Of a DNA stretch of 64,000 nt, positions 8,864-23,330 are shown piece after piece. Origin of the DNA: Mitsuaria chitosanitabida ATCC BAA-476 = NBRC 102408. Its GTDB lineage: Bacteria > Pseudomonadota > Gammaproteobacteria > Burkholderiales > Burkholderiaceae_C. The stretch is from contig NZ_BCYP01000039.1 of assembly GCF_001598255.1 (NCBI RefSeq), positions 95,325-159,324 on the forward strand. The letters run 5' to 3'. The notes beneath the pieces were generated by a model that saw only the letters and a program-made list of their open reading frames with translations, had not been told where the DNA came from and made no database searches. Each line of letters starts with the position of its first letter. The stretch's first letter is position 1. Position numbers and translations under genes: made by a program.

Positions 8864-10735
8864 TCAGGGGGCCGTGCACAGGCAGTGCACGATGGCCTTG
8901 ACCGGCGCGCGCGTGCCCGCCGGGCCGGCCTGCGCCTGCTCGGAGAGCCAGGTCATGTCGGCCTGCGCCTCGCGCAGCGGCGCGGGAATCGACGGGATGC
9001 CGCCCAGCGCGTGCATCACCATGCCGCGCAGCGACGGGGCCGCCGCGTCGCCCACGCTGCTCAGCAGGCGGTCGACGGTGCTGCGCTCGGGCTCGACGTA
9101 GCGCACGGTCGGGTCGTCGCTCAGCTTGGCGCGCTTGGCGGCGCTGGCGATCGCGTCGGCCAGCAGGCCGTTGCGGTCGATCAGGCCGCGCTCCAGCGCC
9201 TGCGCGCCGGTCCACACCCGGCCCTGGCCGACGGCGTCGATCTGCTGCGGCGTCTTCTTGCGGGCCTGCGCGGCCTTGCCGGTGAACTCGGCGTAGATGT
9301 TCTCGATCGAGGACTGCACCACCTGCGCCAGGCGCGGATCCAGCGCGCGACGCGGGTCGTAGCCGTTGGCCAGCCAGGTCGTCGTGTAGCCGCCGGTGTG
9401 GATGGACAGCTTGTCCATCAGCTTCTCGCCGGTGGGCAGCACGCCGAACACGCCGATGGAGCCGGTGATCGTCGACGGATCGGCGATGACTTCGTCCGAG
9501 GCCATCGAGATCCAGTAGCCGCCCGACGCGGCCACGCCGCCCATGGAGACCACGACCGGCTTGCCGACGGCGCGGGTGAGCTCGAGCTCGCGGCGCACCA
9601 GCTCCGAGGCGAAGGCGCTGCCGCCCGGCGAATTCACGCGCAGCACGACGGCCTTGATCTTGTCGTCCTCGCGGGCCTGCTTGATCAGGCGCGACATGGA
9701 CTCGCCGCCGATCTTGCCCGGCGCGGCGTTGCCGTCGACGATCTCGCCCTCGGCCACGATCACGCCGATCTGGCCTTCCGGCTTGGGCAGCTGCGCGGGC
9801 AGTTGCGCGACGTAGGCGCCCAGGTGGATGGCGCGCAGGTGCTTCTCGTCCTTGGCGCCCTGCTTCTCGAGCAGCGTCTCGACCTCGTCCTGCGTCTTCA
9901 GGCCGTCGACCAGCTTCTCGGCCAGCACGAACTTGCCGGGGTTGCCGCCGACCGCGGCGAGCCGCTGCGGCAGCTCGTCGATGGCCTTGGCGATCGAGCC
10001 CTTGGGCAGCTTGCGCGCGGCCTCGACCTGGGTCTGGTAGGTCGCCCAGAGCGCGTCGTAGAGGTAGCTGTCCGCCTCCATCGTGGCCTTGGAGGGCTCG
10101 TTGGCGAAGTAGGGCTCGACGGCGTTCTTGTAGGTGCCCACGCGCAGCACGTGCGCGGTGATGCCCACGCGGTCCAGCGCGTCCTTGTAGTAGTTGCGGT
10201 AGCGGCCGTAGCCCTCGATCATGACCTCGCCCATCGGATGGACGTAGACCTGATCGGCCTGGGCGGCCAGGTAGTAGGCGCGCTGGCTGTACGCGTTGGC
10301 GTAGGCGATGACGGGCTTCCTGGACTGCTTGAAGCGCTGGATCGCGACCTCGATCTCATGCAGCGACGCGGGCGTCGCGTTGCCGACCTGGTCCAGGTCC
10401 AGCAGCACCTGCGTGATCTTGTCGTCCTTGGCCGCGGCGTCCAGCGCGCGCAGGATGTCGCGCAGACGCGTCTGGGCGCGGTTCTCGCCCTTGAGCTGCG
10501 CCACCGCCTGGTCGCGCGCGGACCCGGCGAACTGCTCCACCACCTCGCCCTGGATGTCCAGGACCAGCGTGGTCTTCTCCTTGAGCGGCTTGCCGCCATG
10601 GATCGCCGCCCACACCAGGGCGATCACGATCAACAGGAACAGCAGGTTCAACACCACCCGACGGGTCCCGTCGACGAACCACCACAGCTTGCCGAAGAAG
10701 CGCCCGATCGGCGCCAATGCTCGCTTCACGCCCAT
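8864..10735 (-). CDS. sppA: Signal peptide peptidase SppA, 67K type
   Basis: Inner-membrane serine protease that degrades cleaved signal peptides. The 623-aa protein has an N-terminal membrane anchor (about residues 26-45, VVLNLLFLLIVIALVWAA) and two tandem S49 domains, the length of the long E. coli-type enzyme. The Ser/Lys dyad is visible: Lys203 in RVGTYKNAVEPY in the first domain and Ser404 in MGGVAASGGYW in the second. The C-terminal extension of about 60 residues has no clear domain. It is a single gene upstream of the metX leader. Confidence 0.94.
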   Translation of the reverse strand: MGVKRALAPIGRFFGKLWWFVDGTRRVVLNLLFLLIVIALVWAAIHGGKPLKEKTTLVLDIQGEVVEQFAGSARDQAVAQLKGENRAQTRLRDILRALDAAAKDDKITQVLLDLDQVGNATPASLHEIEVAIQRFKQSRKPVIAYANAYSQRAYYLAAQADQVYVHPMGEVMIEGYGRYRNYYKDALDRVGITAHVLRVGTYKNAVEPYFANEPSKATMEADSYLYDALWATYQTQVEAARKLPKGSIAKAIDELPQRLAAVGGNPGKFVLAEKLVDGLKTQDEVETLLEKQGAKDEKHLRAIHLGAYVAQLPAQLPKPEGQIGVIVAEGEIVDGNAAPGKIGGESMSRLIKQAREDDKIKAVVLRVNSPGGSAFASELVRRELELTRAVGKPVVVSMGGVAASGGYWISMASDEVIADPSTITGSIGVFGVLPTGEKLMDKLSIHTGGYTTTWLANGYDPRRALDPRLAQVVQSSIENIYAEFTGKAAQARKKTPQQIDAVGQGRVWTGAQALERGLIDRNGLLADAIASAAKRAKLSDDPTVRYVEPERSTVDRLLSSVGDAAAPSLRGMVMHALGGIPSIPAPLREAQADMTWLSEQAQAGPAGTRAPVKAIVHCLCTAP

Positions 10736-10895
10736 CCAATCCTCCCTTGGGGAACTTTGGGACCGGCGCGGATCCTCGCGCCGGAACCGGGCGATTGTGA
10801 GCCCAGTTCGCCCTGGTTTCGCAGCCGGAAACGACGAAGCCCTCCGAAGAGGGCCTCGATCTCTGCCGAACGGAGGAGGGGCGGCGCCCCGGCGC

Positions 10896-11528
10896 TCACG
10901 CGTTCGCGGGGGGCAGGGTGTCCTGGAAGCTCGCGCGGGTCATGAGCTTGTCGAAGTGGCGCGCCAGGTTGGGATAGGCGGTGCGCCAGTCGATGTCGGG
11001 GAAGCGGAAGTCCACGTAGCCCAGGGCGCAGCCCAGCGACACGTCGGCCAGGGTGAAGTGGTTGCCGGAGCACCAGGTCTTCTCGCCCAGGCCGTGGCCC
11101 ATCGCCTGCAGCGAGGCGTGGACCTTGGCCATCTGCCGGTCGATCCAGGCCTCGGAGCGCTCGCCGTCCTGGCGTCCGGCCCAGGTGCGTTCCAGGCGCG
11201 CGGCGACGCAGGCGTCGATCAGGCCGTCGGCCAGGGCCTCCCAGGTGCGGACCTCGCAGCGTTCACGGCCGCGCTCCGGGATCAGGCGTCCCACCGGGGA
11301 GAGCGTGTCCACGTACTCGACGATCACCCGCGAGTCGAAGACCGCGCCGGTGATCGAGTCCTGGCCTTCCATCACCAGGCACGGCACCTTGCCGAGCGGG
11401 TTCATCTTGAGGATGTTGTCGCTGCCCCAGACGTCCTCCAGCTCGAACTGGTAGTCGAGCTTCTTCTCCGCCATGACGATGCGGACCTTGCGGACGTAGG
11501 GGCTGGTGAGGGAACCGATGAGTTTCAT
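10896..11528 (-). CDS. Glutathione S-transferase family protein
   Basis: Protein of 210 aa with a thioredoxin-like N-terminal domain (MKLIGSLTSPYVRKVRI, with Ser9 at the usual catalytic position and the cis-Pro in GKVPCLV) and an all-helical C-terminal domain containing FTLADVSLGCALGYVDFRFP. This is typical of the YibF/beta-class-like GSTs. The start at 11528 directly precedes the thioredoxin strand; upstream in-frame residues lack homology character. Substrate unknown. Confidence 0.88.
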   Translation of the reverse strand: MKLIGSLTSPYVRKVRIVMAEKKLDYQFELEDVWGSDNILKMNPLGKVPCLVMEGQDSITGAVFDSRVIVEYVDTLSPVGRLIPERGRERCEVRTWEALADGLIDACVAARLERTWAGRQDGERSEAWIDRQMAKVHASLQAMGHGLGEKTWCSGNHFTLADVSLGCALGYVDFRFPDIDWRTAYPNLARHFDKLMTRASFQDTLPPANA

Positions 11529-11739
11529 TCGTATCCGGAACGAGGACAGAGCGAGGGCCTCGGGTTTCTGAGCGGCGATTCTAACGAGTCGCCCTCTGCC
11601 GCCCGCGTCACGGATGCAACGCTCGGGAGGGCCCTCGGAACGGGGATTGCCGCCGTCCGGACTTCCCGCTTCGCGTCCGGCCCACCGGGATTCCCCGCCT
11701 CGATCCGGCCTGCGATCATCCCCACGAACAGGAGCGCTC

Positions 11740-12414
11740 ATGACGACCTCGCCCCATCCGCCCCACGCCGGAACCGCCGCGGGCTACGTGCTGTATGGCA
11801 CGCGGGGCTCCGGCTCCGCGATCGCGGAGATCGCGCTGCGCTGGTGCGGCCAGCCGTACCGCACGGTGCATGCATCGTCATGGGAGGAACAGTCCGCGCG
11901 CGACGAGCTGCGCGCGGTGAATCCGCTGATGCAGATCCCCACGCTGCGCACGCCCGAGGGCGAGGTGCTTAGCGAGAGCGCCGCGATCCTCATGCATCTG
12001 GGGCTGCGCTTCCCCGACGCGAGGCTGCTGGGCGCGGACGAGCGGGCGCGTGACCAGATCCTGCGCGGCCTCGTCTACATCGCGGCGAACTGCTACAGCT
12101 GCATCAGCATCACGGACTATCCCGAGCGCTACACGACCAGCGGGGACCCTGCCCAGCACGAGGCGGTGCGGCAGGGCGGCCGCGCGCGGCTGCATCGGCA
12201 TTGGGCGCTGTTCGCCGACATGTTCCCGGCGCGGCCCTGGCTGTGCGGAGCGCAGCCAGGCGCGCTCGACGTGATGGCGGGCATCGTCTCGAAGTGGTCA
12301 GGCACGCGGCAGCACCTGCAGGCGCAGCGGCCCGAGTTCCTGGCGCTGCTCCAGCGCATCGAGGCGCTGCCGCAGGTCGCGGACGTGCACGCGGCGCATT
12401 GGCCGCCGACCTGA
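11740..12414 (+). CDS. Glutathione S-transferase-like protein
   Basis: Protein of 224 aa with a GST thioredoxin fold: TRGSGSAIAEIALRWCGQPY at the N terminus, the cis-Pro segment NPLMQIPTLRTPEG and the glutathione-gamma-glutamyl motif LSESAAI. The helical C-terminal domain is present (PWLCGAQPGALDVMAGIVS). The catalytic position holds Ser rather than Cys or Tyr. ATG at 11740 is preceded by AGGAGCGCTC. It is divergent from the other GST gene, so the pair may be an old duplication, although the sequences are not closely alike. Confidence 0.82.
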   Translation: MTTSPHPPHAGTAAGYVLYGTRGSGSAIAEIALRWCGQPYRTVHASSWEEQSARDELRAVNPLMQIPTLRTPEGEVLSESAAILMHLGLRFPDARLLGADERARDQILRGLVYIAANCYSCISITDYPERYTTSGDPAQHEAVRQGGRARLHRHWALFADMFPARPWLCGAQPGALDVMAGIVSKWSGTRQHLQAQRPEFLALLQRIEALPQVADVHAAHWPPT

Positions 12415-12438
12415 GCCCCCGGCGAGGCGTCCCCGCGC

Positions 12439-12945
12439 TCAGGCGGCCTGGTACTGCGGCAGCAGGCGCGCGTGGGTGTAGCGGGCGGGACGCTCGGCGG
12501 GTTCGCCGGCCGCGATGGGCGCGAAGCCGCAGTGGGTCCAGAACTCCGCGGACGCGGCGCTCTCGCAATTCACGTGCAGGCGGCTGAAGTGCCCTTGGGC
12601 GCTCGCCAGCACCGCGTTCACGAGCCGCCGCGCGAGGCCATGACCCCGCCAGGACGGATGCACGTAGAAGCGGCGCATGCGGCCGGTGCCCGCGCGGCCC
12701 GGGGCGGGCTCGCGGTTGAGGCCGCCCACCGCGACCACCTGGCCGTGGTCGTCGAACCAGGCCCAGAGCGATTCGCCCGGCTGCTCGTAGCGGTTGGCGC
12801 CGCTGCGCCACTCGTCCATCAACCGGCGCAGCATCCGCCAGCCTTCCGCCTCGCTGGCGGCCAGCAAGGGCGCCCAGGCGAGCGGGTCGATCTGATGCAC
12901 GCGGACAAGGCGCGGTGCGGCGCCATCGGAAGCCAGGGACAACAT
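12439..12945 (-). CDS. GNAT-family N-acetyltransferase
   Basis: Acetyl-CoA-dependent transferase of 168 aa. The core motif A is MRRFYVHPSWRGHGLARRL, with the pyrophosphate-binding R-G-H-G-L-A pattern; VVAVGGLNRE supplies the preceding strand and HCGFAPI the usual C-terminal strand. Substrate unknown. It converges on the GST-like gene with a 24-bp gap. Confidence 0.85.
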   Translation of the reverse strand: MLSLASDGAAPRLVRVHQIDPLAWAPLLAASEAEGWRMLRRLMDEWRSGANRYEQPGESLWAWFDDHGQVVAVGGLNREPAPGRAGTGRMRRFYVHPSWRGHGLARRLVNAVLASAQGHFSRLHVNCESAASAEFWTHCGFAPIAAGEPAERPARYTHARLLPQYQAA

Positions 12946-13009
12946 CTCAGAGAGCGGTAACCAAACGTCAACCGAGCGGGAAAGGCCGGATTAAGCAGCA
13001 AGCGCTTGA

Positions 13010-17388
<4,379 letters not shown>

Positions 17389-17389
<1 letters not shown>

Positions 17390-17430
17390 AGACCCTCACC
17401 CCCGCCCTCTCCCGCAAGCGGGAGAGGGAG
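17389..17430. repeat. Dispersed 42-bp hairpin repeat, copy 1
   Basis: CTCTCCCGC-AA-GCGGGAGAG hairpin preceded by ACCCTCACCCC. A near-identical copy in reverse orientation lies at 35231-35272 (one mismatch over 42 bp). Both copies sit between convergent genes, as expected for a REP-like element that also ends transcription from both sides. Confidence 0.75.
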
Positions 17431-17448
17431 CAAGAGAGCTTGCTGACT

Positions 17449-19305
17449 TCAGTCCAGCAACGACAGATCGCGGATCGCGCCCTTGTCCGCCGACATCACC
17501 AGCTTCGCGTAGGCCTTCAGCGCCGCCGACACCTTGCGCGGCCGCGGCTGCTCAGGCTTCCAGCCCTTCGCGTCCTGCTCCGCGCGACGACGCGCCAGTT
17601 CCTCATCCGACACCAGCACGTCGATGGTCCGATTCGGGATGTCGATGCGGATCCGATCCCCGTTGCGCACCAGCCCGATCGCGCCACCGGCCGCCGCTTC
17701 CGGCGAGCAATGCCCGATCGACAGCCCCGACGTGCCGCCGGAGAACCGGCCGTCCGTCAGCAGCGCGCAGGCCTTCCCCAGGCCCTTGGACTTGATGTAG
17801 CTGGTCGGGTACAGCATCTCCTGCATGCCCGGGCCGCCCTTCGGGCCTTCGTAGCGCACCACCACCACGTCGCCGGCCTTGACCTTGTCGGCCAGGATGT
17901 TCTCGACCGCCTCGTCCTGCGACTCGGTCACGTGGGCGTTGCCCTCGAACACCAGGATGCTGTCGTCCACGCCCGCGGTCTTCACCACGCAGCCGTTGCG
18001 CGCGATGTTGCCCGTCAGCACGGCCAGGCCGCCTTCCTTGGAGAACGCGTGGTCATACGACCGGATGCAGCCCTCGGCGCGATCCAGGTCCAGCGAGGGC
18101 CAGCGCGTGTTCTGGCTGAACGCGACCTGCGTCGGGATGCCGGCCGGGCCGGCCATGTAGAACTGGCGCACCGCCTCGTCCTGCGTGCGCACGATGTCCC
18201 ACTGGTCCAGCGCCGCCTTCAGCGAGGGCGCGTGCACCGTCGGCACATCCGTGTGCAGCTTCCCGGCGCGGTCCAGCTCGCCCAGGATGGCCATGATGCC
18301 GCCGGCGCGGTGCACGTCCTCGATGTGGTACTTGTTCGTGTTGGGCGCGACCTTGCACAGCTGCGGCACGATGCGCGACAGGCGGTCGATGTCCTCCATC
18401 GTGAAGTCGATCTCCGCTTCCTGCGCGATCGCCAGCAGGTGCAGGATGGTGTTGGTCGAGCCGCCCATCGCGATGTCCAGCGTCATCGCGTTCTCGAAGG
18501 CCTTGAAGCCGACGGCGCGCGGCAGCAGGGTCGCCTCGTCCTGCTCGTAGTAGCGGCGGGCCAGATCGACGATCAGATGACCCGCGCGCTTGAACAGCTG
18601 CTCGCGGTCGGCGTGCGTCGCCACCACCGTGCCGTTGCCAGGCAGCGAAAGGCCCAGCGCCTCGGTCAGGCAGTTCATCGAATTGGCGGTGAACATGCCC
18701 GAGCACGACCCGCAGGTCGGACAGGCGGAGCGCTCGATCTCGGCGACGTCCGCGTCCGAATACTTCGGATCGGCCGCGGCGACCATGGCGTCGATCAGGT
18801 CCAGCTTCTTGATCTCGATCTTCTGCGTCACCGGGTTGGCCAGGCGCGTCTTGCCGGCCTCCATCGGGCCGCCCGAGACGAAGACCACCGGGATGTTGAG
18901 CCGCATCGCGGCCATCAGCATCCCCGGGGTGATCTTGTCGCAGTTGGAGATGCACACCATCGCGTCGGCGCAGTGCGCGTTGACCATGTACTCGACCGAG
19001 TCCGCGATGATGTCGCGGCTGGGCAGCGAATACAGCATGCCGTCATGGCCCATCGCGATGCCGTCGTCGACGGCGATGGTGTTGAATTCCTTGGCGACGC
19101 CGCCGGCGGCCTCGATCTCGCGCGCCACCAGCTGGCCCAGGTCCTTGAGGTGGACGTGGCCGGGCACGAACTGCGTGAACGAGTTCACCACCGCGATGAT
19201 GGGCTTAGAGAAGTCGTCGTCCTTCATGCCGGTGGCGCGCCACAGGGAGCGCGCGCCCGCCATGTTGCGGCCGGAGGTGGAGGTCTTGGAACGGTATGCG
19301 GGCAT
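17449..19305 (-). CDS. ilvD: Dihydroxy-acid dehydratase
   Basis: Iron-sulfur enzyme of branched-chain amino-acid synthesis, converting dihydroxyisovalerate and dihydroxymethylvalerate to the keto acids. The 618-aa length is standard. Cluster cysteines are in [13 protein letters not shown] and [17 protein letters not shown]; the C-terminal catalytic region [20 protein letters not shown] is intact. No other ilv gene is adjacent. It converges on purB across the repeat element. Confidence 0.97.
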   Translation of the reverse strand: MPAYRSKTSTSGRNMAGARSLWRATGMKDDDFSKPIIAVVNSFTQFVPGHVHLKDLGQLVAREIEAAGGVAKEFNTIAVDDGIAMGHDGMLYSLPSRDIIADSVEYMVNAHCADAMVCISNCDKITPGMLMAAMRLNIPVVFVSGGPMEAGKTRLANPVTQKIEIKKLDLIDAMVAAADPKYSDADVAEIERSACPTCGSCSGMFTANSMNCLTEALGLSLPGNGTVVATHADREQLFKRAGHLIVDLARRYYEQDEATLLPRAVGFKAFENAMTLDIAMGGSTNTILHLLAIAQEAEIDFTMEDIDRLSRIVPQLCKVAPNTNKYHIEDVHRAGGIMAILGELDRAGKLHTDVPTVHAPSLKAALDQWDIVRTQDEAVRQFYMAGPAGIPTQVAFSQNTRWPSLDLDRAEGCIRSYDHAFSKEGGLAVLTGNIARNGCVVKTAGVDDSILVFEGNAHVTESQDEAVENILADKVKAGDVVVVRYEGPKGGPGMQEMLYPTSYIKSKGLGKACALLTDGRFSGGTSGLSIGHCSPEAAAGGAIGLVRNGDRIRIDIPNRTIDVLVSDEELARRRAEQDAKGWKPEQPRPRKVSAALKAYAKLVMSADKGAIRDLSLLD

Positions 19306-19609
19306 CTTGATCTCGGACTGATCGAAGGGAAGGGGCGTTGCGGTGATGTCGTCGGGCCTGGGAGTAGAGGCCCCTTCTCAAGCCCTCGCGTACAACCTCT
19401 TGAGCGGCGCTGCGGGCGGACAGACGCCGATTATTCCCCAGGCCCCTTCGCCCGTGGGGCGCCGGGCCTTCGCAATGAAAAAAGGGCGATGCATCGCTGC
19501 ATCGCCCTGTGCGCCTTCCGGCTTCGGGGGGTATCGGGGTGTCGCGTAGGAGCGCGTCCCGGAAGGCACCCGGCGTCTGGTCAGGACGCCGTAACCGGTC
19601 ATCGGTCGA
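19306..19609. other. Intergenic region ilvD to OMP gene
   Basis: A 304-bp gap with the ilvD leader on the left and the terminator of the outer-membrane protein gene at 19478-19507. A short GC-rich inverted segment near 19438-19460 is also present. No coding sequence is supported. Confidence 0.6.
19478..19507 (-). terminator. Intrinsic terminator of the outer-membrane barrel gene
   Basis: On the - strand AGGGCGATGCA, loop GCGA, TGCATCGCCCT, followed by a run of T residues. A strong rho-independent terminator about 100 bp after the stop at 19610. Confidence 0.88.
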
Positions 19610-20152
19610 TCAGAACTGGTAGGCCAGGCCCACGCCCAGGCGGTCGGTCTTCTTGTTGAAGCCGTTGGCGTCGGGCATGTTGTTGAAGCGGGTGGCCTCG
19701 GCGCGCAGCGACACGTTCTTGGTCAGCGCGTAGTCGACGCCCACGCCCAGCTTCAGGCCGGTCTTGTGCTCGCTGCCCAGGCCGCTGTCGAACTTGCGGT
19801 CGGCGTAGGCCACGCCCACCTTGCCGTAGACGCCGAAGCCGGCGCCCAGCGGGGCACGGGCGATGCCGTCCAGCGAGTACACCTTGTTCTTGGCGTTGAT
19901 GCCGTTGAAGTTGATGCTGCCCAGGTCGGTGTAGTTGGCTTCCACGGCGAAGTTCTCGTTGAACTTGTAGCCGCCGAAGATGCTGTAGCTGTCGGCGCTG
20001 CGCTTCTGGCTGTCGCCGCCCACGCGCTGCGAGGACTTGGCCACGTCGCCACCGATGTAGTACGGCGTGTCGGCGGCCTTGGCCAGACCCGAGCCCAGGG
20101 TCAGAGCCAGCGCGGCGGCGGCCAGGAGAGCGGTGCGATTGTTCTTGGTCAT
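19610..20152 (-). CDS. Small outer-membrane beta-barrel protein (OmpA-like/opacity porin fold)
   Basis: A 180-aa protein with a signal peptide (TALLAAAALALTLGSGLAKA) and eight predicted barrel strands with alternating hydrophobic residues, ending in the outer-membrane C-terminal signature GVGLAYQF with terminal Phe. Strand patterns such as YSIFGGYKFNENFAVEANY and LKLGVGVDYALTKNVSLRAE match small 8-stranded barrels. ATG at 20152 has GGAG upstream (AAGGAGTTTCGA). It has its own terminator. No ligand can be proposed. Confidence 0.86.
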   Translation of the reverse strand: MTKNNRTALLAAAALALTLGSGLAKAADTPYYIGGDVAKSSQRVGGDSQKRSADSYSIFGGYKFNENFAVEANYTDLGSINFNGINAKNKVYSLDGIARAPLGAGFGVYGKVGVAYADRKFDSGLGSEHKTGLKLGVGVDYALTKNVSLRAEATRFNNMPDANGFNKKTDRLGVGLAYQF

Positions 20153-20355
20153 TCGAAACTCCTTCGAGAGCTGTCGTCCGTCGGGCTCCGCGATCACCGT
20201 GACCGCTGCTCGTTCGACATGGCTCTCATTGTGGGAATCGAGACCTCTCGCGTCTGTGGACCGAGTTGGGGCCTTCTGTGACGGTCCATGACAGTCCGGG
20301 CGATGGCGCTTGACGCAGCTTCACACCCGGCGCCGCCTGTTGCGCGACGTTGCTG

Positions 20356-21669
20356 TCAGCCGACCGGCCAGTACAGCAGCAGCCGCGCGCCGCCCAGGCG
20401 GGGCGCCTCGCCCAGCCGCGCGTGACCGCCGTGCGCATGCGCGACGTGACGCACGATCGCCAGCCCCAGGCCGAAGCCCCGCGTGCCGCCACGGCCCTTG
20501 CGCTCGAGCCGCTTGAAGGGCTCGAAGGCCGCCTCGCGCAGCGCGGGCGGCACGCCTTCGCCGTCGTCGTCGATGGCCAGCCACAGCTGGCCGGCCTCGA
20601 CCCAGGACGACAGCATGATCCGCCCCTTCGCGTAGCGGGCCGCGTTGCGCAGCCCGTTGCGGATCGCGTAGGGCAGCAGCCGCTCGTCGAAGGGCAGCAC
20701 GGCGGGCAGCCGCAGATCGGTGTCCAGCGCCTTCCCGTCCAGCAGAGGCGCCAGCGAGCGCGCCTCCCGCGCCAGCATGTCGCCCAGATCGCCCTGGGAC
20801 AGATGCGGCTGCAGCGCGCCCATGTCCAGCCGCGCCAGCGTGAGGCTGGCGTCGATCAGCTCGTCGAGCTCGTCGATGTCGCGCTCGCAGGCCTGCACCA
20901 TGCGCTCGCGCTCGGCGCGGTCGTCCTCGTCGACCAGCGCGTCGATCGCGAAGCGCAAGCGCGCCAGCGGCGTGCGCAGCTCGTGCGAGACCGCCCCGGT
21001 GAGCTCGCGCTGCGTGGCCATCGCGGCCGCGAGCCGCTCCAGCATCGCCCGCGTCGCCGCGACCACCGGCGCGAACAGCCGGCTCTTGAGCGCCGGCATC
21101 TCCGTGTCCAGCCGCCCGGCGCTGAGCCGCTCGGCCGCGCGTTGCAGCCCGCGCAGGTCGCGCCACAGCGGTCGCAGCTGCCACCAGGCCAGGATGGCCA
21201 CCGCGAGCGCCAACACCACCGCCACGCCCAGCTGCGCGGCCAGTTCCTTGGGCAGCTCGCCGCCGCGCTTGGAGTCCAGCGGCCCGAGCAGCAGCAGCTG
21301 ATCGGGCTCGCCGGGCAGCGCCGCGTAGATGCGCCGGTTGAAGCCGGTGACGAGGATCTCGCCCTGCGCGAGCTTGCGGCGCTGGTCCGCGCTGAGCTTG
21401 GCCAGATCGGTGCGGATCAGGCGCACCGGATAGTCGAACTGCGCATCCAGCTCCTGCACCCGCTCGCGGCGGGTGGAGGGGTCCAGCGGCGAGAGATCCC
21501 GCACCAGCAGGTCGACGGTGCCGCGCATGAAGTTGCGCACGTAGTCGTCGGTGACCTCGGAGGCGCCGATCAGCACCAGGCTCTCGACCAGCAGCGCCAG
21601 CGCGAGCACCGCCAGCCCCAGTCCCAGCGCCATCCGCAGCAGCGAGGCGCGCAGCGACATCGCGGCCAT
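20356..21669 (-). CDS. Sensor histidine kinase, RstB-like
   Basis: Membrane two-component kinase of 437 aa. Two membrane segments (about 10-33 and 145-163) flank a periplasmic sensor domain; a HAMP linker follows, then HisKA with the phospho-acceptor His229 in VSHELRTPLARLRF, and the ATPase boxes NGLRNAARYA, DDDGEGVPP and GFGLGLAIV. Its start overlaps the regulator stop by one base (TGATG), so expression is coupled. The sensor domain and kinase resemble RstB; the signal is unknown. Confidence 0.9.
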   Translation of the reverse strand: MAAMSLRASLLRMALGLGLAVLALALLVESLVLIGASEVTDDYVRNFMRGTVDLLVRDLSPLDPSTRRERVQELDAQFDYPVRLIRTDLAKLSADQRRKLAQGEILVTGFNRRIYAALPGEPDQLLLLGPLDSKRGGELPKELAAQLGVAVVLALAVAILAWWQLRPLWRDLRGLQRAAERLSAGRLDTEMPALKSRLFAPVVAATRAMLERLAAAMATQRELTGAVSHELRTPLARLRFAIDALVDEDDRAERERMVQACERDIDELDELIDASLTLARLDMGALQPHLSQGDLGDMLAREARSLAPLLDGKALDTDLRLPAVLPFDERLLPYAIRNGLRNAARYAKGRIMLSSWVEAGQLWLAIDDDGEGVPPALREAAFEPFKRLERKGRGGTRGFGLGLAIVRHVAHAHGGHARLGEAPRLGGARLLLYWPVG

Positions 21670-22379
21670 CAGTCGATCGCGAACAGATAGCCCTGGCCGC
21701 GGACCGTCTTGATGCGGGCGGGCGCCTGCGCGTCGTCGCCGATCTTCTTGCGCAGGCGCGAGATGCGCGCGTCGATGGCGCGGTCCAGCCCGTCGAACTC
21801 CAGGCCGCGCAGGCCTTGCATGATGTCGTCTCGGCTCACCACCTGGCCGGCGCGATGCGCGAGGAAGTTCAGCAGCTCGTACTCGGCGGTGGTCAGCGGG
21901 ACCGGCTCGCCGTTGACGCGCAGTTCGCGCGACTGCGGCAGCAGCGTGAGCGGACCGAAGTGCAGCGCCTCGCCCACCGGTTGCGCCGCGGGCAGCGCGT
22001 CACGGCGCAGCAGCGCCTTGATGCGGGCCAGCAGCACGCGCGGCGCGACGGGCTTGGTGATGTAGTCGTCGGCGCCGCCCTCCAGGCCGAGGACCTGGTC
22101 GATGTCGTCGTCGCGGGCGGTCAGCATCACGATGCGGCCGGCGAAGTCGCGGCGCGTGTCGCGCAGCACGTCGAAGCCGTCCTTGCCGGGCAGATGGCCG
22201 TCCAGCAGCACCAGATCGAAGGGTTCCTGGCGGATCAGCGCCTCACCGGCGAGGCCGTCGCCGCAGAGGGTGACGCTGTAGTTGGCCTTCTCCAGCGCGT
22301 CGGCGACCAGCTGGGCCAGGCGCTCGTCGTCCTCGATGAGCAGGATGCGGACGGCCGCCGGCGATGCAGAAATTTCCAT
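21669..22379 (-). CDS. OmpR-family response regulator, RstA-like
   Basis: Response regulator of 236 aa, partner of the kinase downstream. The receiver carries acidic residues IEDDERLAQLV, the phospho-acceptor Asp in LVLLDGHLPGKDG and the conserved Lys in ITKPV. The C-terminal winged helix contains TTAEYELLNFLAHRAGQVVS and the DNA-contact region AIDARISRLRKKIGDD. It comes first in the two-gene operon. Confidence 0.92.
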   Translation of the reverse strand: MEISASPAAVRILLIEDDERLAQLVADALEKANYSVTLCGDGLAGEALIRQEPFDLVLLDGHLPGKDGFDVLRDTRRDFAGRIVMLTARDDDIDQVLGLEGGADDYITKPVAPRVLLARIKALLRRDALPAAQPVGEALHFGPLTLLPQSRELRVNGEPVPLTTAEYELLNFLAHRAGQVVSRDDIMQGLRGLEFDGLDRAIDARISRLRKKIGDDAQAPARIKTVRGQGYLFAID

Positions 22380-22467
22380 CCCGCGAGCATAGGCGAGGCG
22401 CCCGGACGCTGCCTTCAGGGATTCTTAAGCGCGCCCACGCGTGCGCTCACGCGCGTGGAGGTCGGGC

Positions 22468-23235
22468 TCAGCGATCCGCGGGGATGTCCAGCCGCCATCC
22501 CAGCGGCGTGCGCACCGCCCGCAGCGCGGGGTCCTCCGCCAGGGGGAGCCAGCGCCGCGCCAGATGGTCGAGCGCGGCCGGCGACAGGTCGGTGCGCGAG
22601 GCCATCACGCGCTCGACGGTCTCGGGCGTGACGCAGGCCATCAGCGCCGGCCGCGCGGCCCCCCGCAGCGCCGCGCGCCAGCGCAGGCGCAGCGCGGCGA
22701 CGTCCTCGGCATCGGACCGGGGCGCGGGGTCGTGCCAGCTGTAGACGTGGGAAGGCCCCTCGTGGGCCTCGGTCTGCCGGACGCCGTCGTCGCTCATGCC
22801 GATGGCCAGCAGCACGCGGCCGGAGGCGTGGTTCTCGGGCGAGGTCGTCCCCAGCAGGTCGCGCAGCCCCAGCACCTGACGGCAGTAGTCGAAGGTGCCC
22901 GAGGCCGCCTCCCGCGCATAGCCGTGGCCCCAGAAACGCGCCGGGAAGCCGTACCCGATGTCAGGGTGGTCGAGCCCGTCGCGCTTGATGACACCGGCCA
23001 GGCCGACCGTCTCGCCGTCCTCCAGCCGCTCCACGGCCCAGAAGCCGTAGCCCAGCAGCCAGTAGCGCGCCTCCAGCCGCTCGCGGATCCAGGCCGCGGC
23101 CTGCTCGTCGGTGCGCACCTGCGCGTCGTAGATGTTGGCGATCCAGGCCGGCTCGTTGAGCAGGCCGCGCACGAAGGGCGCGTCCTCCCCCCCGAACCAG
23201 CGCAGGCGCAGACGCGCCGTCCTCAGCACTTCCAT
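22468..23235 (-). CDS. GNAT-family acetyltransferase (RimJ/RimL-like)
   Basis: A 255-aa protein whose first 165 residues are a GNAT domain of the ribosomal-protein/aminoglycoside type: [11 protein letters not shown] at the N terminus, [20 protein letters not shown] and the acetyl-CoA loop [12 protein letters not shown]. The remaining 90 residues are an extension that is not part of the fold and was not recognised. Substrate unknown. Confidence 0.83.
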   Translation of the reverse strand: MEVLRTARLRLRWFGGEDAPFVRGLLNEPAWIANIYDAQVRTDEQAAAWIRERLEARYWLLGYGFWAVERLEDGETVGLAGVIKRDGLDHPDIGYGFPARFWGHGYAREAASGTFDYCRQVLGLRDLLGTTSPENHASGRVLLAIGMSDDGVRQTEAHEGPSHVYSWHDPAPRSDAEDVAALRLRWRAALRGAARPALMACVTPETVERVMASRTDLSPAALDHLARRWLPLAEDPALRAVRTPLGWRLDIPADR

Positions 23236-23330
23236 CGATCCCGGCCTCCCGCGGCTCCCCGTCCGCGTGGGTGGGACAATACCGCACCCCGGCGGCCCGC
23301 CCGCCAGTCACCCCAACGCCCGGACCCTCC

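Noticed and set aside
17440..19659. Long + strand frame opposite ilvD
   Set aside because: Antisense shadow with His/Arg/Val-rich low-complexity sequence.
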